This document shows, piece by piece, positions 11,830-23,363 of a DNA stretch of 64,000 nucleotides. Source of the DNA: Tenodera sinensis (Eukaryota > Arthropoda > Insecta > Mantodea > Mantidae); assembly GCA_030765045.1 (NCBI GenBank), contig CM060962.1, forward strand, positions 210,829,136 to 210,893,135, read 5' to 3'. Positions within the stretch are counted from its first letter, which is position 1, and every line of letters starts with the position of its first letter. Position numbers and translations under genes: made by a program. Below the pieces are notes generated by a model. The model did not search any database, was not told where the DNA came from, and saw only the letters and a list, made by a program, of their open reading frames with translations.

Positions 11830-12830
11830 CCAAAACTACGCGCTGACAATTTTGGTACAGTACATACATTATGTAATAAATAAATAGTACGATTACCGGC
11901 AGTATTGGTAGCATTGGTAGGAAAAGAAACAATACAAAATACAGCGAGTCAAGAAACTTAATGAGAAATTCAAAAATAATTATCAGTAAAAACTGTAATC
12001 GTGAGTTTAGTCACTGTGATCAAAACAAGAATTCTACTTTTCGGTTCAAAGTAGCATTGCTTGTGATCACTATTACTGTGCTTTTCAAATGGGAAGATTT
12101 CTAATCTGCAGCCAACGAGATACGTTTACGTGCACAGCGCTGCAAGCTCATTATCCCCACTCTTTTCATATTTCCCTCTCTCTCACACAGACCTAGATCA
12201 TTCTCTTGGCGCGTGTCAAGCCCCACTTAAGGGGAGAGCAATAGGACAACACAGCAGGACTCCGATTGGTTGCCAGCCTGGAGGCGCTCAAGGACAAACT
12301 TCTTCCCATTTCAAAAGCACAGTAGTCTTCGAAATGAACTGTAGTATACAGAGGAGCTTCCAATTTTTAGGACACTAAAGTTCTGTAAGTTAAGCGGCCC
12401 TTTGTATACCCTTTCTCGGTTTCGAGAAGGTTCAAAGTTCAACGCTTTCGGTTTCTAGAGGAATCTAGCAAAACATGATCACATATGTAAACAACGCGAT
12501 CGATATTAGGTAACGCCCGATAGGTATGCAACACACCTAACGTAGGGGTATAACGCTGGTAGGTTCTAAACTGACCAATTCTACTAGGAAAACTACCGCA
12601 GCCTACACTTATGGCGGTCTACGGTAGCCTAAAGTAGTTTTAGAACTCTTCTCTCTACTCTTGTAGCAACTAAAGCAGTTCATTTCAAATTACTATTTTC
12701 TGCCATAACTCACTTCCAAGATATCCGTTATTAATGGTTCGAATTGTTCAACACTTAGTCATTCTTTGATTATCGTTATTCAAAATAAATTGAGGTTCTA
12801 TTTATGGACGCTCTTTAACTGCTGTAGTTC
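11830..12830. other. Non-coding spacer
   Basis: No gene or shared repeat recognised. A moderately GC-rich stretch at 12125-12330 has an 82-codon frame without domain character. Confidence 0.5.
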
Positions 12831-12843
12831 TCAACGTCCCATT

Positions 12844-13080
12844 GTCGGTCTGGGTGGCTCAGTTGGTTAGACACTGGCTTACTGATCCCAAGGCCGCGGG
12901 TTCAAATCCGGCCCAGACCGCTGGTTTTTAAGCGTACTTAAAAGTGACAGCTCCATGTCAGTAGATTTATTGACATGTAAAAGAACTCCTGCGGGACAAA
13001 ATTCCGGCACACCGGCAACGCTGATGTGATCCCGGTAATTGACAGCGTCGTTAAACAACAAAATAATTTATAATAATCAG
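12844..13080 (+). mobile_element. Complete tRNA-derived SINE with target duplication
   Basis: The 237-bp element is flanked by CGTCCCATT at 12835-12843 and again at 13081-13089. Its head folds like a tRNA: a 9-bp stem (CGGTCTGGG with CCCAGACCG), an A box GTGGCTCAGTTGGTTAGAC and a B box GGTTCAAATCC. The anticodon stem pairs poorly, and a body follows directly, so it is a SINE and not a tRNA gene. The body contains AAAAGAACTCCTGCGGGAC and CCGGCACACCGGCAACGCTG. The tail is a short AAT-rich run. Pol III transcription and LINE-driven insertion are inferred. Confidence 0.85.
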
Positions 13081-13254
13081 CGTCCCATTATATTGGAGGT
13101 GAAAGACCGCTTAATTTTGCACTTTATCAGGCTTGAGGCTCTTTTACATGCCGTAAATCTACGATACGGGTCCACAGACTTTGCTTGCCTTCCGAAGAAA
13201 GCCATTGCTAAGGCTTTTCACACATGAAAAAAAAAAAGAAAAAAAAAACATCCA

Positions 13255-13500
13255 TCGCTCTCCGTTCGGCGTTGAACCCCCGACCTCGGAAACCAGAGGC
13301 TAACATGCTACCCCTAGAAAGGCGTTGGACTCCGCTAGGGTCCGTTTGGGTGGATCCGGAAGACCTAGGACTTCGAAGAGTCATCGAACGTTGGACACCT
13401 TAGAGACCTCTGTCAATTATCTGTACCGTCAGTCTCGAACTGGTCGCCCGGTGTCTCCTCTCATATTATCCTTGCCCCCTTGAGGGCATAGGCATAATAA
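13255..13500 (-). repeat. SINE head relic with adjoining GC-rich sequence
   Basis: Read on the minus strand, TTCTAGGGGTAGCATGTTAG (A box) and GGGGTTCAACGCC (B box) form a tRNA-like head at 13255-13320, related to the relic at 2095. The GC-richer sequence from 13330 to 13500 may belong to another old SINE but was not matched. Confidence 0.45.
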
Positions 13501-13740
13501 GCACAGCTTCAGTGCCAAACCCCTCTTCTATTTCTACCTCTAGTCCACAGCGGACGACCACCAGTATCCCTATTCCCTTTATATCTGTATCGAAATCTGC
13601 AATGTAGCTATTTCTGCAAAGGTTTATCTAAATTAAAACTAAGCAGGTGAAAAAATAAGCTTTCGTAAGTATAGCTTGTACACACATCAGTAAACGATAG
13701 AGGTAGCGAACATCATGTGAAAGTAACATACCGTATAATA

Positions 13741-13815
13741 TTTGTATTTCCTCTACTACATACAGTAAATACAGGAAGTATTGTATTCTACTCAAAAGTT
13801 CACTTGCCAGTATTT
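13741..13815 (-). mobile_element. TCTCTACT-family 3'-end fragment
   Basis: TTTCCTCTACT ... CAGGAAGTATTGTATTCTAC is the complement of the family 3' end. Only the terminal portion remains. Confidence 0.55.
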
Positions 13816-13834
13816 AACAATATTTTATAGTGTT

Positions 13835-13835
13835 A

Positions 13836-13906
<71 letters not shown>
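13835..13906. repeat. (AAT)n microsatellite
   Basis: About 24 AAT units. Confidence 0.97.
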
Positions 13907-13907
<1 letters not shown>

Positions 13908-13939
13908 TAGTAATAACTGTAGTTATAATAATTATAATA

Positions 13940-14300
13940 AACCCAATTAAAATGACATTTCTAGTGCACAAAGGCTTACTGCACAGTCGCTGCATATTTT
14001 GCCTCCATCCAACAATGTATATGATGGGCAGAATCGAGACGAGACGGCCTTGGCAGAATGCAATAACAGGAATGGCATGAGGGCAGCTTTGATGGGGTTT
14101 CCGAGACTGAAGCAGCTACTTTTCCATCAAGTAGGTAGGCATTGTTCCCCAGACACCTCAAGAGGCTAAATGCAACTGTACCAATCCTCCCACCGCAACA
14201 GCAAAAAGTTCCCTTATCGGTACTGGGAATCGTATCTGTGTCCCCTTCCTCAGCAAATCCAGACGCTGTACAGCGCTAAGGGCGCGAGTAATACCAGCAA
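13940..14300. other. GC-richer unassigned segment
   Basis: This stretch stands out from its AT-rich surroundings and has 60-100-codon frames on both strands, but no domain or SINE box. It may be an old retroposon whose (ATT)n tail is the adjoining microsatellite on the minus strand. I cannot assign it. Confidence 0.3.
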
Positions 14301-15945
14301 AAAACTAATAATAAATCACCTACTGAATTTAGAATGAACACATGAAAAGGATCCACATAATTCATACCATTTGTGACATGTATACCTTTTTGATTACACA
14401 TTTTCTAGTTAAACGAACAGGATCAAGACATTAAGTGAAGTGCTGATATCACCGAGCGATGTGGAAGAGAGGAAGTAGAGGCACGAATTGGCGAATTGCA
14501 CGGCAGCCAAGGCTAAGCTCAAGAAAACTAAGCAAATAAGCGTGTGCATTGATTTCAAAGATTCCTTCTGAACCAGGTAATTATGGCAGATGATAAAATA
14601 TCAGTAGTGAACAATTAAGTATAAAACACTAATACTTCTAATACTATCGATCCTATTAATATAGCTACTCTTTGAGGGACGTCCTAGAAGTACTAGCTTT
14701 TGGTTTCGAAATTTCGGTATGTACTGTAGACACAGCAAACGGGAGTGACGTCAGTGAGACGTTATTTATGCCCCTCTTCTCCGTTATCGCTACCGTTGGA
14801 GTTGCTGGCCATTAAACATTCGCTCTTTTGGCTAACAACTCGGCTCATGCATAATCGTAAAATATACGGCATACACGGTTTACTTGCTTTTCAAAGTGCG
14901 AACGCTATGAGCTTGGCGTGCTTTCACTCCCTCGCAGCGTCCCCCCCCCCCCTCCCTCCCCATGTCATTATTAGAGACCGGAAAAGATGAAATTGTGTTA
15001 TTTTACACTGTGGCTACAAGTGAAATCAGAAAAAGGCTTTCACAAAAATAATGCGTAATGAAACTAGCTTGAAAACAAAATTTCTTGCTAATGTTTTCCA
15101 TTTCATGAAAAGCTTCGCTATTTCTTCACACTTCATAATGTTTCGAACCTGTATACCACTGCCTCAACCCCTGCGTTTAACATAACATACGTTGCTTGAA
15201 CTTATCAGTCTATCTATATTTAGGGGTTGAAAGCGTCCTATCAGTCCTGTGAATGTTGAAGGGTGTATCATAGTAGCAAATCTTTATCAAGTTTATCTAT
15301 GAAATATAGCTAAATATTGGTTATTAACGGAAAATAAATTTTCTGGTCCAATGAAAACAAACACTTACTACTGAGATAACGATCTCCACGCAAACATGTG
15401 TCAGTTTGCAGGCAGAACAACGCTTTGGGTGTGTCAGGCGGGGAAAAGGAATCGCTTTGTTGGATTCGCAGGATGTGTGCTAGAAATAGGAACGCGAGAA
15501 ATCCAGCTGTACACAAACCTCACATACTCGTAGATACAAAATCCCCCAATCACAATTAGTGTTATGTTTTGGAGTAGCAAATAAAAGTGAAGAAAAATAT
15601 CACGTGATTAATTGACGGACAGATTCGTAAAGGGAGGGGGAAGTTTGGTGTAATGACGAAAGTAACGTTTTCTCGGACAGGTCACTCAGTAACACCAAGT
15701 ATCATTCTCATCGAATACTTCCGGACGAGGACGGATTCATGAACCCCGAGCAGTGATGTTGAAGTTGTTCTTTTGTGCAACATATTTATTCGGTGGCGAG
15801 TGGAGTAACGAGCGGTGACAAAATGAAGTAATTATCAAATGAACGGAAAGGAGTGCATTCATTTATCCGAGCAGCCAGCAAGGATCCGGGCACTACCCAC
15901 GCCCTGAAACTACACAAAAAGGGTCTCATGCCAACACAAACCTAC
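14301..15945. other. Non-coding spacer
   Basis: No gene recognised. A C-rich run of about 22 bases lies at 14938-14960. Confidence 0.5.
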
Positions 15946-15949
15946 ATCG

Positions 15950-16800
15950 AACACAGATCACCCGCTAATATTTCACATCCTAATAATTGTCACCGGTAGT
16001 GTGAGGCGACGAATGCACCGTCCCAGAATTCGACAAGGGTGTGTATTGTCATGCATGATGTTTAATTTACACACTGACCAAGTCATCAAAGAATGGCTAA
16101 ATTCTATAAAGAAATTTTATAAAACGGACTAGATAAATCTTCGTTTAGCTAACAATCAACTAGTATTAGCTACTTCAGAGGATGTCAACAGAAATTAGTA
16201 TTTACAAAACATCTTCGAGCTAATTCTTACCATATCTCCAACAAAAACAAACATTCTAGTTTTACAGAAAAAACACAAATTTCGTGTAAAACTGTAATTA
16301 ACAATACCATGCCAGAACAAGTAAAAACGTGAGATATTTAGGCTGTGAAATTGATAATACAGACAATTAGACAACACGGAAATTACAGAATTTTAATCAA
16401 ACATGTGGGACAATTAGAAGAACCCTCGAAAGAAACAAAGACATTGTTTTGAAATTTATTAAAATGTTAAAAGAACAATAATTCCTTTATCGTTCAGAAT
16501 GCTAGCTAGACTAACGCAAAAAATCCAAGGTAAACAAATGGAAGCATCAGAAACTAAATGTTGGAGAGCTGCCACTGGATATAGGGCAGACAAAAATTAT
16601 AGCAATGCAATAAAGAAAGAAGTAACATAAGTTAATTTAAATAATAACATAAAAGTAAATCAAGAGACACATTATGCCCATAAGTGACAGATGCCAAGAA
16701 ACTAGGATATAAACTCAAAGGAAGGAGAGATAAAGGAAGACCCATGCTGAGATGGATGGATCAGTTTCTTTAAGTGTGACGGGAGCTTTTAACCGTCTCG
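15950..16800 (+). pseudogene. LINE reverse-transcriptase remnant (3' half)
   Basis: Across several frames the plus strand keeps the order of a non-LTR retrotransposon C-terminal half. RIRQGCVLSCMMFNLHTDQV corresponds to the RT QG-L-SP-LFN block. QLVLATSEDV sits where the YADD strand should follow, but the Asp pair is gone. Then come LTISPTKTNIL, RYLGCEIDN, FNQTCGTIRRTLERNKDI, and finally GRRDKGRPMLRWMDQF, the usual basic C-terminal signature. Stops and frame changes are numerous. The upstream endonuclease and first RT motifs are absent, as in 5'-truncated copies. It resembles the LINE at 48156. Confidence 0.75.
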
Positions 16801-16964
16801 CCAACGAAAAGTGAATCTTAAATTGTTTTTCTTAACATCATTCACGCCATTATTGCGACCTCGTAACCTGAGCGTAGATTATGACTTGCAGAAAAAGAGC
16901 TAAGCCGTAAAGAAACGGGGTACTTAAACATTGAAGATAATAGTGTAGATTAGTTGCTCTAGTA

Positions 16965-17226
16965 CAATGTGTTCCACGTGAATTGCTCGCCAGTGTGTAA
17001 CGGCGTACTCGCCGCCTTGTGCGAGTAAACCTGCAACACGCCGCACAGCTCTGCTCTACGGTGAGCTGCCATCACGGCGCTGTGGGCACTGGCGGAGACC
17101 TGAGACGGGGAATGAGCGACGTGTTGGCTACCATCCTTCGCAGCCCTCCCTCTACAGCCATGCTCCACGCAACTCTGCTGCGTACTCGGGTGCACTCATG
17201 CTCAAACCCGCAGATTTGGACCAGAC
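16965..17226. mobile_element. GC-rich 262-bp insert between 10-bp direct repeats
   Basis: TGCTCTAGTA occurs at 16955-16964 and again at 17227-17236, exactly bracketing a segment much richer in G and C than its flanks. That is the pattern of a target-site duplication. The insert has no clear Pol III box, poly(A) tail or terminal inverted repeat, so its class is unknown. Open frames of about 70 codons on both strands lack domain character. Confidence 0.45.
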
Positions 17227-17239
17227 TGCTCTAGTATCT

Positions 17240-18300
17240 ACTTCAATATGATTTATCTCACATGCGTTATAACGCGATGAAATGCGCGGAAAACATTTTT
17301 TTCCTGCTGAAATGAGCATTCGTAGACTGAAATGGTACGCTACCTTTTTAGGTAACTGGGATTAAAAATAAGAACTTAACCTGAATCACTCGTGCTAGAA
17401 CTTTAAGATTATAACACACCGCGGAATGAGATTTTTATAACACTCCTTGTACCTGGGTTGGAAATCATATGTTTATTAAGCGGAGGCCTTCTATCGCTTA
17501 ATCTAAGCGGATTATCTGAGACAAAGAAACGGACTCGCCAAAACCAGAAGAAATTTTCCAAGCAGCAGAGAGGATAATATTGGAATTATTACTAAAGCAC
17601 GATTGCGTCAGCATTGATCCTATGAAGGTCCAACAACGAGGGTCAAACGACAACATATAGTTACACCACTGCGCACATTCGAATGTGTACTGCTATTTGC
17701 ACATACATTTCAACTGGATACTTCATAATTTATTATTCAGAATTGTCTAGACGTAATAAGTATGTGTCAACGCATGATAAAATTGGTTTTATTTTAACAC
17801 TTATCATCAATAACTATTCATTTATATTAATTGTAAAGAGCCCCGCCTCCTAAGATGATGAAATCCATACTCCTCTTACCAGATATAATCACCTCGTCTA
17901 CGACAGCTTTGTTGCTGTTAATATGGGTTCAATATAACCCGAGACGCACATAATCCAGAACAGCGCTGTCTCTTTCACAGTTTAATATTACACTCATCAA
18001 TGAGTTTCATAGCTTTTCACATGGATCGATTCGGGAATGTCCTAATAAAGGAAGAGTACCTGACCTGCATGGCGTCACCTGGACGCGTAATTTTTCAATG
18101 GTGCAATTTAATTAAGGGCTTGATAAGGGCTAATAATTTAAAACTGGTGCATTTAACGTCGGGTATCACTTCGTAGCACCTATGTCATAGAGCGAGCGCC
18201 TTTCAAAAGTTATTCCTTTACAAGAGTGGTCTGAGCAGTTCTCGGCCTCGACCTAAGTGGCCGTGCAATATTGTACTACGCTACGAGCTGGCCACGAGTT
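17240..18300. other. Non-coding spacer
   Basis: Nothing recognised. Confidence 0.5.
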
Positions 18301-18305
18301 GAAGA

Positions 18306-18350
18306 GGCAAAGAGAGAGAGAGAGAGGGAGAGAGAGAGAGAGGGGGGGGG
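18306..18350. repeat. (GA)n/(G)n low-complexity tract
   Basis: AGAGAG repeats end in a run of nine or ten G. Confidence 0.95.
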
Positions 18351-18365
18351 GTCTTCCTCTATACC

Positions 18366-18830
18366 AGGGGCAGCCAACCCAAGCCCGCGGGCCTAGTAAT
18401 AGCTGTCAAGACATTTTCAATGGCCCACCGATAGTTCAAGAACCTAATATTACTGTTAAAAAGGCTTCCTCTTTCGAATCAGAAAATATCGTAACACAAT
18501 TGATTCATAAACCCATTTTGCAAAAGGAAACCATGAAACCCAAAACCACTCAGACTTAATGCTAGGTTTAAACAGCATCGCGCAGCACCCACTTCTTGTA
18601 ATTTGACTGAAGTTTGGAAAACGTCCCTTCAGACCGGTTTCCTGATATTCACGATCTAGCTCTAAAGCTCTTGAGCAGATTTGGATCCACATACATTTGT
18701 GAGAATACTTCGTCTGCCATAATTGTTAAGTTCACTTCTTGCAAATATGTCATGTGCACAAAAAGAATTGTACCTAATATTGAGAAACTGGTAAATGAAA
18801 ATAAAGTTCAAAATTTACATTAACACTACA
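18366..18830 (+). pseudogene. hAT transposase C-terminal remnant
   Basis: A hAT-style terminus, CAGGGGCAGCCAACCCAAGC, lies at 18366. About 250 bp further on, a 69-residue frame (18614-18823) reads FPDIHDLALKLLSRFGSTY, then ICENTSSAIIVKFTSCKY and NIEKLV. This is the hAT dimerisation region (family pattern FGSTYxCExxFS), closest in style to the GTF2IRD2/ZBED-like group. The transposase core is missing, so the copy is a large deletion derivative. No matching right terminus was seen. Confidence 0.7.
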
Positions 18831-18896
18831 GGTTTTCAAAATTCATTGAAAAGTGCTTGTAAAATAGCGTAATTATTTCCATTATAATTCAATGTG

Positions 18897-19058
18897 TGGT
18901 CTGACTGCGGGGTAGTGGTAACGTGTCCGCCTCACATTCAAGTGGTCCAGAGTTCAAATCCCGGTTAGGGAAAGTTATCTGGTTATATTCATATTCAGAA
19001 CAGCTGCTGCTGTAAACAGAAATACTGTCCTCTTTACGACGCGAACATTATTTCACAA
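18897..19058 (+). mobile_element. tRNA-derived SINE, family with TCCGCCTCACATTC head
   Basis: GGGTAGTGGTAACGTGTCCG supplies the A box and CAGAGTTCAAATCCCGG the B box. The body GTTATCTGGTTATATTCATA matches the SINE at 38279. It ends in a CA/CG tract. Confidence 0.65.
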
Positions 19059-19105
19059 AACACACACGCACGCACGCACACACACGCACGCGCACGCGCG
19101 CGCGG
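19059..19105. repeat. (CA/CG)n alternating tract
   Basis: Alternating pyrimidine-purine sequence rich in CACG and CGCG; strongly Z-DNA-prone by composition. Confidence 0.9.
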
Positions 19106-19640
19106 TAAGGCGTACATAAATAGCACATAAACATATCTTTGAGATGCCTAACCAAAAGTAAGTTCACTCCTTTCTTTCAAAACGTGTGTAGGTGTTGAAG
19201 AATATCAAATCCTTAATTAAAAACACCCTTTCTAAAAATGCTTAAGCTTTTAATATATTTTTCATGTATGGTTCTGTTTCACCTACGGAAATCTAATCCA
19301 TTAAGTTTTCTATGTAATGCATATTCATTGAAATCTCTCCAGACTTTACCCACTAAATGTTTTTAAAACTTTACCGACGACCAAGCCATTGCCCTAATAT
19401 GTACGCATATGTCCTTCAGTTCTCAATTTCGCTGTCAGAAGGTCTTACAGTAAACCACCAGAAGAAACTAGTGTTATCCGCTCTGTGAGAAGCTTTGCGA
19501 ACGCCAAACGGAGGCCTTGATAGTCGAAGTAGGTACCTCTGGAACATTTGATCTGCGTGCTCTCTATGTAGTCATTTAGTCATAACGTGTTGCAACTAGA
19601 AGTTCCCCAGAGAGCGGGTGACATACGCGACCATCGAGAG
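19106..19640. other. Non-coding spacer
   Basis: Nothing recognised. Confidence 0.5.
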
Positions 19641-19644
19641 AACC

Positions 19645-19884
19645 GTGTGTGTGTGTGTGTGTGTGCGTGTGCGTGTGCGTGTGCGTGTGCGTGTGCGTGT
19701 GCGTGTGCGTGTGCGTGTGCGTGTGCGTGTGCGTGTGCGTGTGCGTGTGCGTGTGCGTGTGCGTGTGCGTGTGCGTGTGCGTGTGCGTGTGCGTGTGCGT
19801 GTGCGTGTGCGTGTGCGTGTGCGTGTGCGTGTGCGTGTGCGTGTGCGTGTGCGTGTGCGTGTGCGTGTGCGTGTGCGTGTGCGT

Positions 19885-19925
<41 letters not shown>

Positions 19926-19927
19926 GG

Positions 19928-19967
<40 letters not shown>

Positions 19968-19981
19968 TGTGTGTGTGTGTG
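19645..19981. repeat. (GTGTGC)n hexamer satellite flanked by (GT)n and (GTGC)n
   Basis: About 40 near-identical GTGTGC units run from about 19661 to 19897, with (GT)n before and after and a (GTGC)n block at 19927-19968. All six frames stay open and give Ala-His, Val-Arg or Cys-Ala/Val dipeptide runs of up to 202 codons. These frames are repeat artefacts, not genes. Confidence 0.97.
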
Positions 19982-20112
19982 CTGCACGTTCATTTTTATC
20001 TGTGATTTCCCGCGCTCCGATTCAGCAAGAATGATGTCGTAGTTAACTGGCGAGTCTATGTGGAAATCATAGTGCCCTCTACGGAGAAGCAGCTGTACTA
20101 TTTGCGCTACAG

Positions 20113-22009
20113 CAGGACCTCCTAAATACCGGACCTGACACTGTGATTCAAGATGGCGGCCTATGTGGTGGGAACTACTTGTAAACAACTCGTCTACAGG
20201 CTACGATTTCAACGCAGTAAAATAAAAATGTGGTGTAATAACACGCCTATTTTGTGAATATGGGCTGTGTTAAACACAACAACACTGTCTTAAACATAAA
20301 CTCAAGTAAACAAAAAAGAATGACATTTAATATTAAACGATAAACCATGGGCAATGAAATATATAACCTCAAATATCATTCATGCAATCTACAGGTTTAC
20401 ATGCTATTATGTAACTGCATTACACACTCAAATTACAAAGAAGATAGACAAAACTGCAAGCAGCATGTTACTTAAATAAAACAGAAGTGTTGACAGTGAG
20501 TTGACTCAGAATTATTAATCATTGTTTACACTGTTTTTCACATTTGTACAATGTGCATAATGTTATATACCTACACAAACATGCTATACTGAATGGCTGA
20601 TATACAAATGCTGCCATTTAGAATGACCTAAAGCTACCTACTGAATTCAAAACCTTTAGGGTGAAATTTTGCTGTTACTATTACTGAGAACTTGATTACT
20701 CAGTTTGCAACAACATATTACTCAGCACTTCAGGACACTTTATTTTACAGGGGGAATCCACAAAAGCAGATGAAATATTAAAAATAATAACCGTAAAACA
20801 GCACTGTAAATGATATACATGAAATACGTAATCTTAAATCAGTATTGTAAAGCAACATTGTGTTAGCTTAGGTTAGGTTAGTTTTGCATATGAGTGGGGT
20901 GACAGGGTCCTGTTATCGAAATATTTACAATTTGGGTAGTGTTTATGCAATCATTTCAACGTAAATGCATTAATCAATCATTGTAGCATATATTACACTC
21001 GTTTATGCACATTTATTAGCTAAATATCCGCCGCATAAGCGAAATAAAACCACTTCATCGACCGTACGAAATTTTCTCATAAATAAAACACGAAGCTTGA
21101 GCGCACAATAAAACTTACAAGATCGTAATCAGCAATAAAAACTGCATCCATTGCACTATGTTTCATTCGTTTTCTCGAGCGGACGATTTTGTAAATATTT
21201 ACCAAACTTTGCTATAGTCTACAGTTTTACATGCAGCAACATAACACATTTCTTCTAAACTACAGCTACACATTTAAATTACAAAGACAAAAGATAATGT
21301 ACAAATATGAGCAGCATACTACTTACATGAAACAAACTGTTGGTGTTGCAGATGCCACTAATTGAATTCACTCGAAATTATTGTCTTTCACTATTCACAC
21401 TATTCACCATGTTATATACACACCGGCAACTAATACACATAACGCTGCAATTTATTGTAATTAAATACTGAATTTAGAAGCTTTATGTTGTAATTTACCT
21501 TTTGTTTTAACTGAAAGTTTCTGATTTTTAATTTGCATCCGGGAATGCAACAGTTACGGTGCATTGTCGTGTTTGAGGTTAGGTTGTAGTATGGCAACAT
21601 TAATATACACTACTGGAACAGTTTTTCTTCAACAACCTCTCACCACTGTAATCGTGACACAAATGGTACTTGCAAACAGATAAATTAACCACACTATACG
21701 GCTAATGTAGCCATAGTCCTAGATGGAACACAATAAACATGAACACGTGGATAGCACACGGCACAGTCAAAACGTTATTACATTTATTCCCGTTCCCTAT
21801 ACTGCCCAAATAAAACTTTTGAAACACTCGCTTTGCTGATATGAAGACAAACTTACATAGGAATTATTATAAGAAACAATAACTCGAAGACATAGAAAAT
21901 AATACGAAAAACAGCGTGTGGAAACACCTCAGAAATCACTCCCACCAGCCGACGCCATTTTTGTACAACTGGGATGCCAGGCTCAGGTCCGTTAATCTAG
22001 AAGGTCCTG
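20113..22009. mobile_element. 1.9-kb non-autonomous TIR transposon
   Basis: The ends are CAGGACCTCCTAAAT on the left and, on the opposite strand, CCAGGACCTTCTAGATT on the right. Homology continues through CGGACCTGA to an ATGGCGKC block about 50 bases in. The 7-bp flank GCTACAG is present on both sides (20106-20112 and 22010-22016), as expected for a target duplication. The interior is AT-rich and encodes no transposase. Part of it is duplicated in tandem (see separate entry). Terminal CAG and a 7-8-bp duplication fit hAT- or P-like elements, but the superfamily is not proven. Confidence 0.75.
20380..21560. repeat. Internal tandem duplication of about 830 bp, diverged
   Basis: Blocks recur in the same order about 830 bp apart. 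CTACAGGTTTACATGCTATTA at 20390 pairs with CTACAGTTTTACATGCAGCA at 21219. The ACAAAACTGCAAGCAGCATG region near 20450 pairs with GAGCAGCATACTACTTACAT near 21309. A GGTTAGGTT motif occurs in each half (20872, 21581). Confidence 0.55.
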
Positions 22010-22219
22010 GCTACAGTAAGCATCTCACAGCGCCGTGACTGTAGTTACGCTGAAAACTAATGCAATCAACAAAATAATAGTACCGTCTACTAAGAAGAAG
22101 CAGTACCGTATGTTCTGAAAATGGTGTGCTGCGTGCTGCTAATATCCCCCAACCTCCCTTTTCACCTATCAACCCTTTCACCGCGTAATCGCAACTATGC
22201 ATAGCACTCTAAGGTTACA

Positions 22220-22480
22220 CTAACCTCCAAGGCTAACACAGAGCATCTTGTATTCATGGTTCAATGCTATTTCCGTACCGGCATCAAGATTAGTGCGACG
22301 TATAGATACGATTTAAATCGCTGCATCCAGGGCTTTATTAAACGCTATCTGGCATTCAGACACGTCCGTCGGAGGGCAAGGCTCTCAAAGATGTCTTAAG
22401 TATCGTAAAATTGGCACACGTACGTTTGTTTGCAATTTGTATGAGATGGCAACAATGACACCTGAGATTCTGCAAACAAA
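22220..22480 (+). pseudogene. Helix-turn-helix fragment, transposase-like
   Basis: In the plus frame the sequence reads VFMVQCYFRTGIKISATYRY, then DLNRCIQGFIKRY and stops. It is homologous to the minus-strand fragment at 23364-23639, and both look like the N-terminal helix-turn-helix that precedes mariner-type transposases in insects. Stops break the frame and no catalytic part follows. The family is an inference from overall pattern. Confidence 0.5.
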
Positions 22481-22489
22481 TATGAGCAT

Positions 22490-23315
22490 ATGGTGAAAAG
22501 GATACGAACGTGTCTTGCTATGAGTGGTGGTCAGGACGACCCATTCGTTTAACGAAGGACTGATATTTGCGGCTCATCTTTATTTGTTTGTGTTCAGCTG
22601 TGTCTTGCTATTTAAATTCTATAAAACTATTAACAGATGTTCAGGTTTAAAAACTATGGGTTTAAGTTTCTTGATAAACGTACAGAATAAATTTCTGTTC
22701 ATTAATTTACATCGGTTTCTTTACTAAAACATTTTAAAACAAAATAATGTTAATTTGGCAAAGTTACATTTTAATTACATAATTAAAACGAACTATAATA
22801 AATACTGTACGCAACAAGTGAAAACAGACACATTTTGTATTCCGCGGTCAAGACCAACCATCATATAGTATGCTTATCTGCCGTTAGGACAATAATCTAC
22901 ATGTCTTAAAACGCAATGTAACCACATCAAATAGGATCTCTGGCCGCTAGAGGAACAGAACATAAACTGGCTTCACCAGCGTTGACATTAATGACATCTA
23001 TTTCCCGCGCAGAAATAGCCTGCCGCTATGGGGATAGTACCCACAAGCCTCCACCATGGAAATTAAAGAATTTAGTGTACAATCAATTACTTACTATTGC
23101 ACTATTGTTTTAACTTTGATGTAACGAACAATTTTTGTTTAGCACAAATTAATAATGCTATCCACAGCAAATACTGTCACTTTTCATAACAGAATAATGA
23201 ATTAATATTGTTTAATTGCCAACTTCCAACATGTGACCCTCCCCTGAAAAAAGTCTACCGACGCCCATGGCCTCCACACCGATATCTACGGGAAAAGTGG
23301 AATTAGGCAAGCTTT
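22490..23315. other. Spacer holding one copy of a 75-bp direct repeat
   Basis: The block at 22840-22915 (TATCTGCCGTTAGGACAATA) recurs at 23316-23391 (TATCTGCCGTTAGGACAGTA). Otherwise nothing was recognised. Confidence 0.55.
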
Positions 23316-23363
23316 GTATTACGCGGCCAAGATCCACTCATCAAATAGTATGTTTATCTGCCG

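Noticed and set aside
12846..12920. Possible functional tRNA gene with a 9-bp acceptor-like stem
   Set aside because: The anticodon stem pairs poorly and the sequence continues into a SINE body bounded by target duplications.
16959..17234. Overlapping 71- and 78-codon frames on opposite strands
   Set aside because: Explained by low stop frequency in a GC-rich insert.
19580..20188. Open frames of 118-202 codons with Ala-His, Val-Arg or Cys-Val repeats
   Set aside because: They are translations of the hexamer satellite; all frames are open because the repeat lacks stops.
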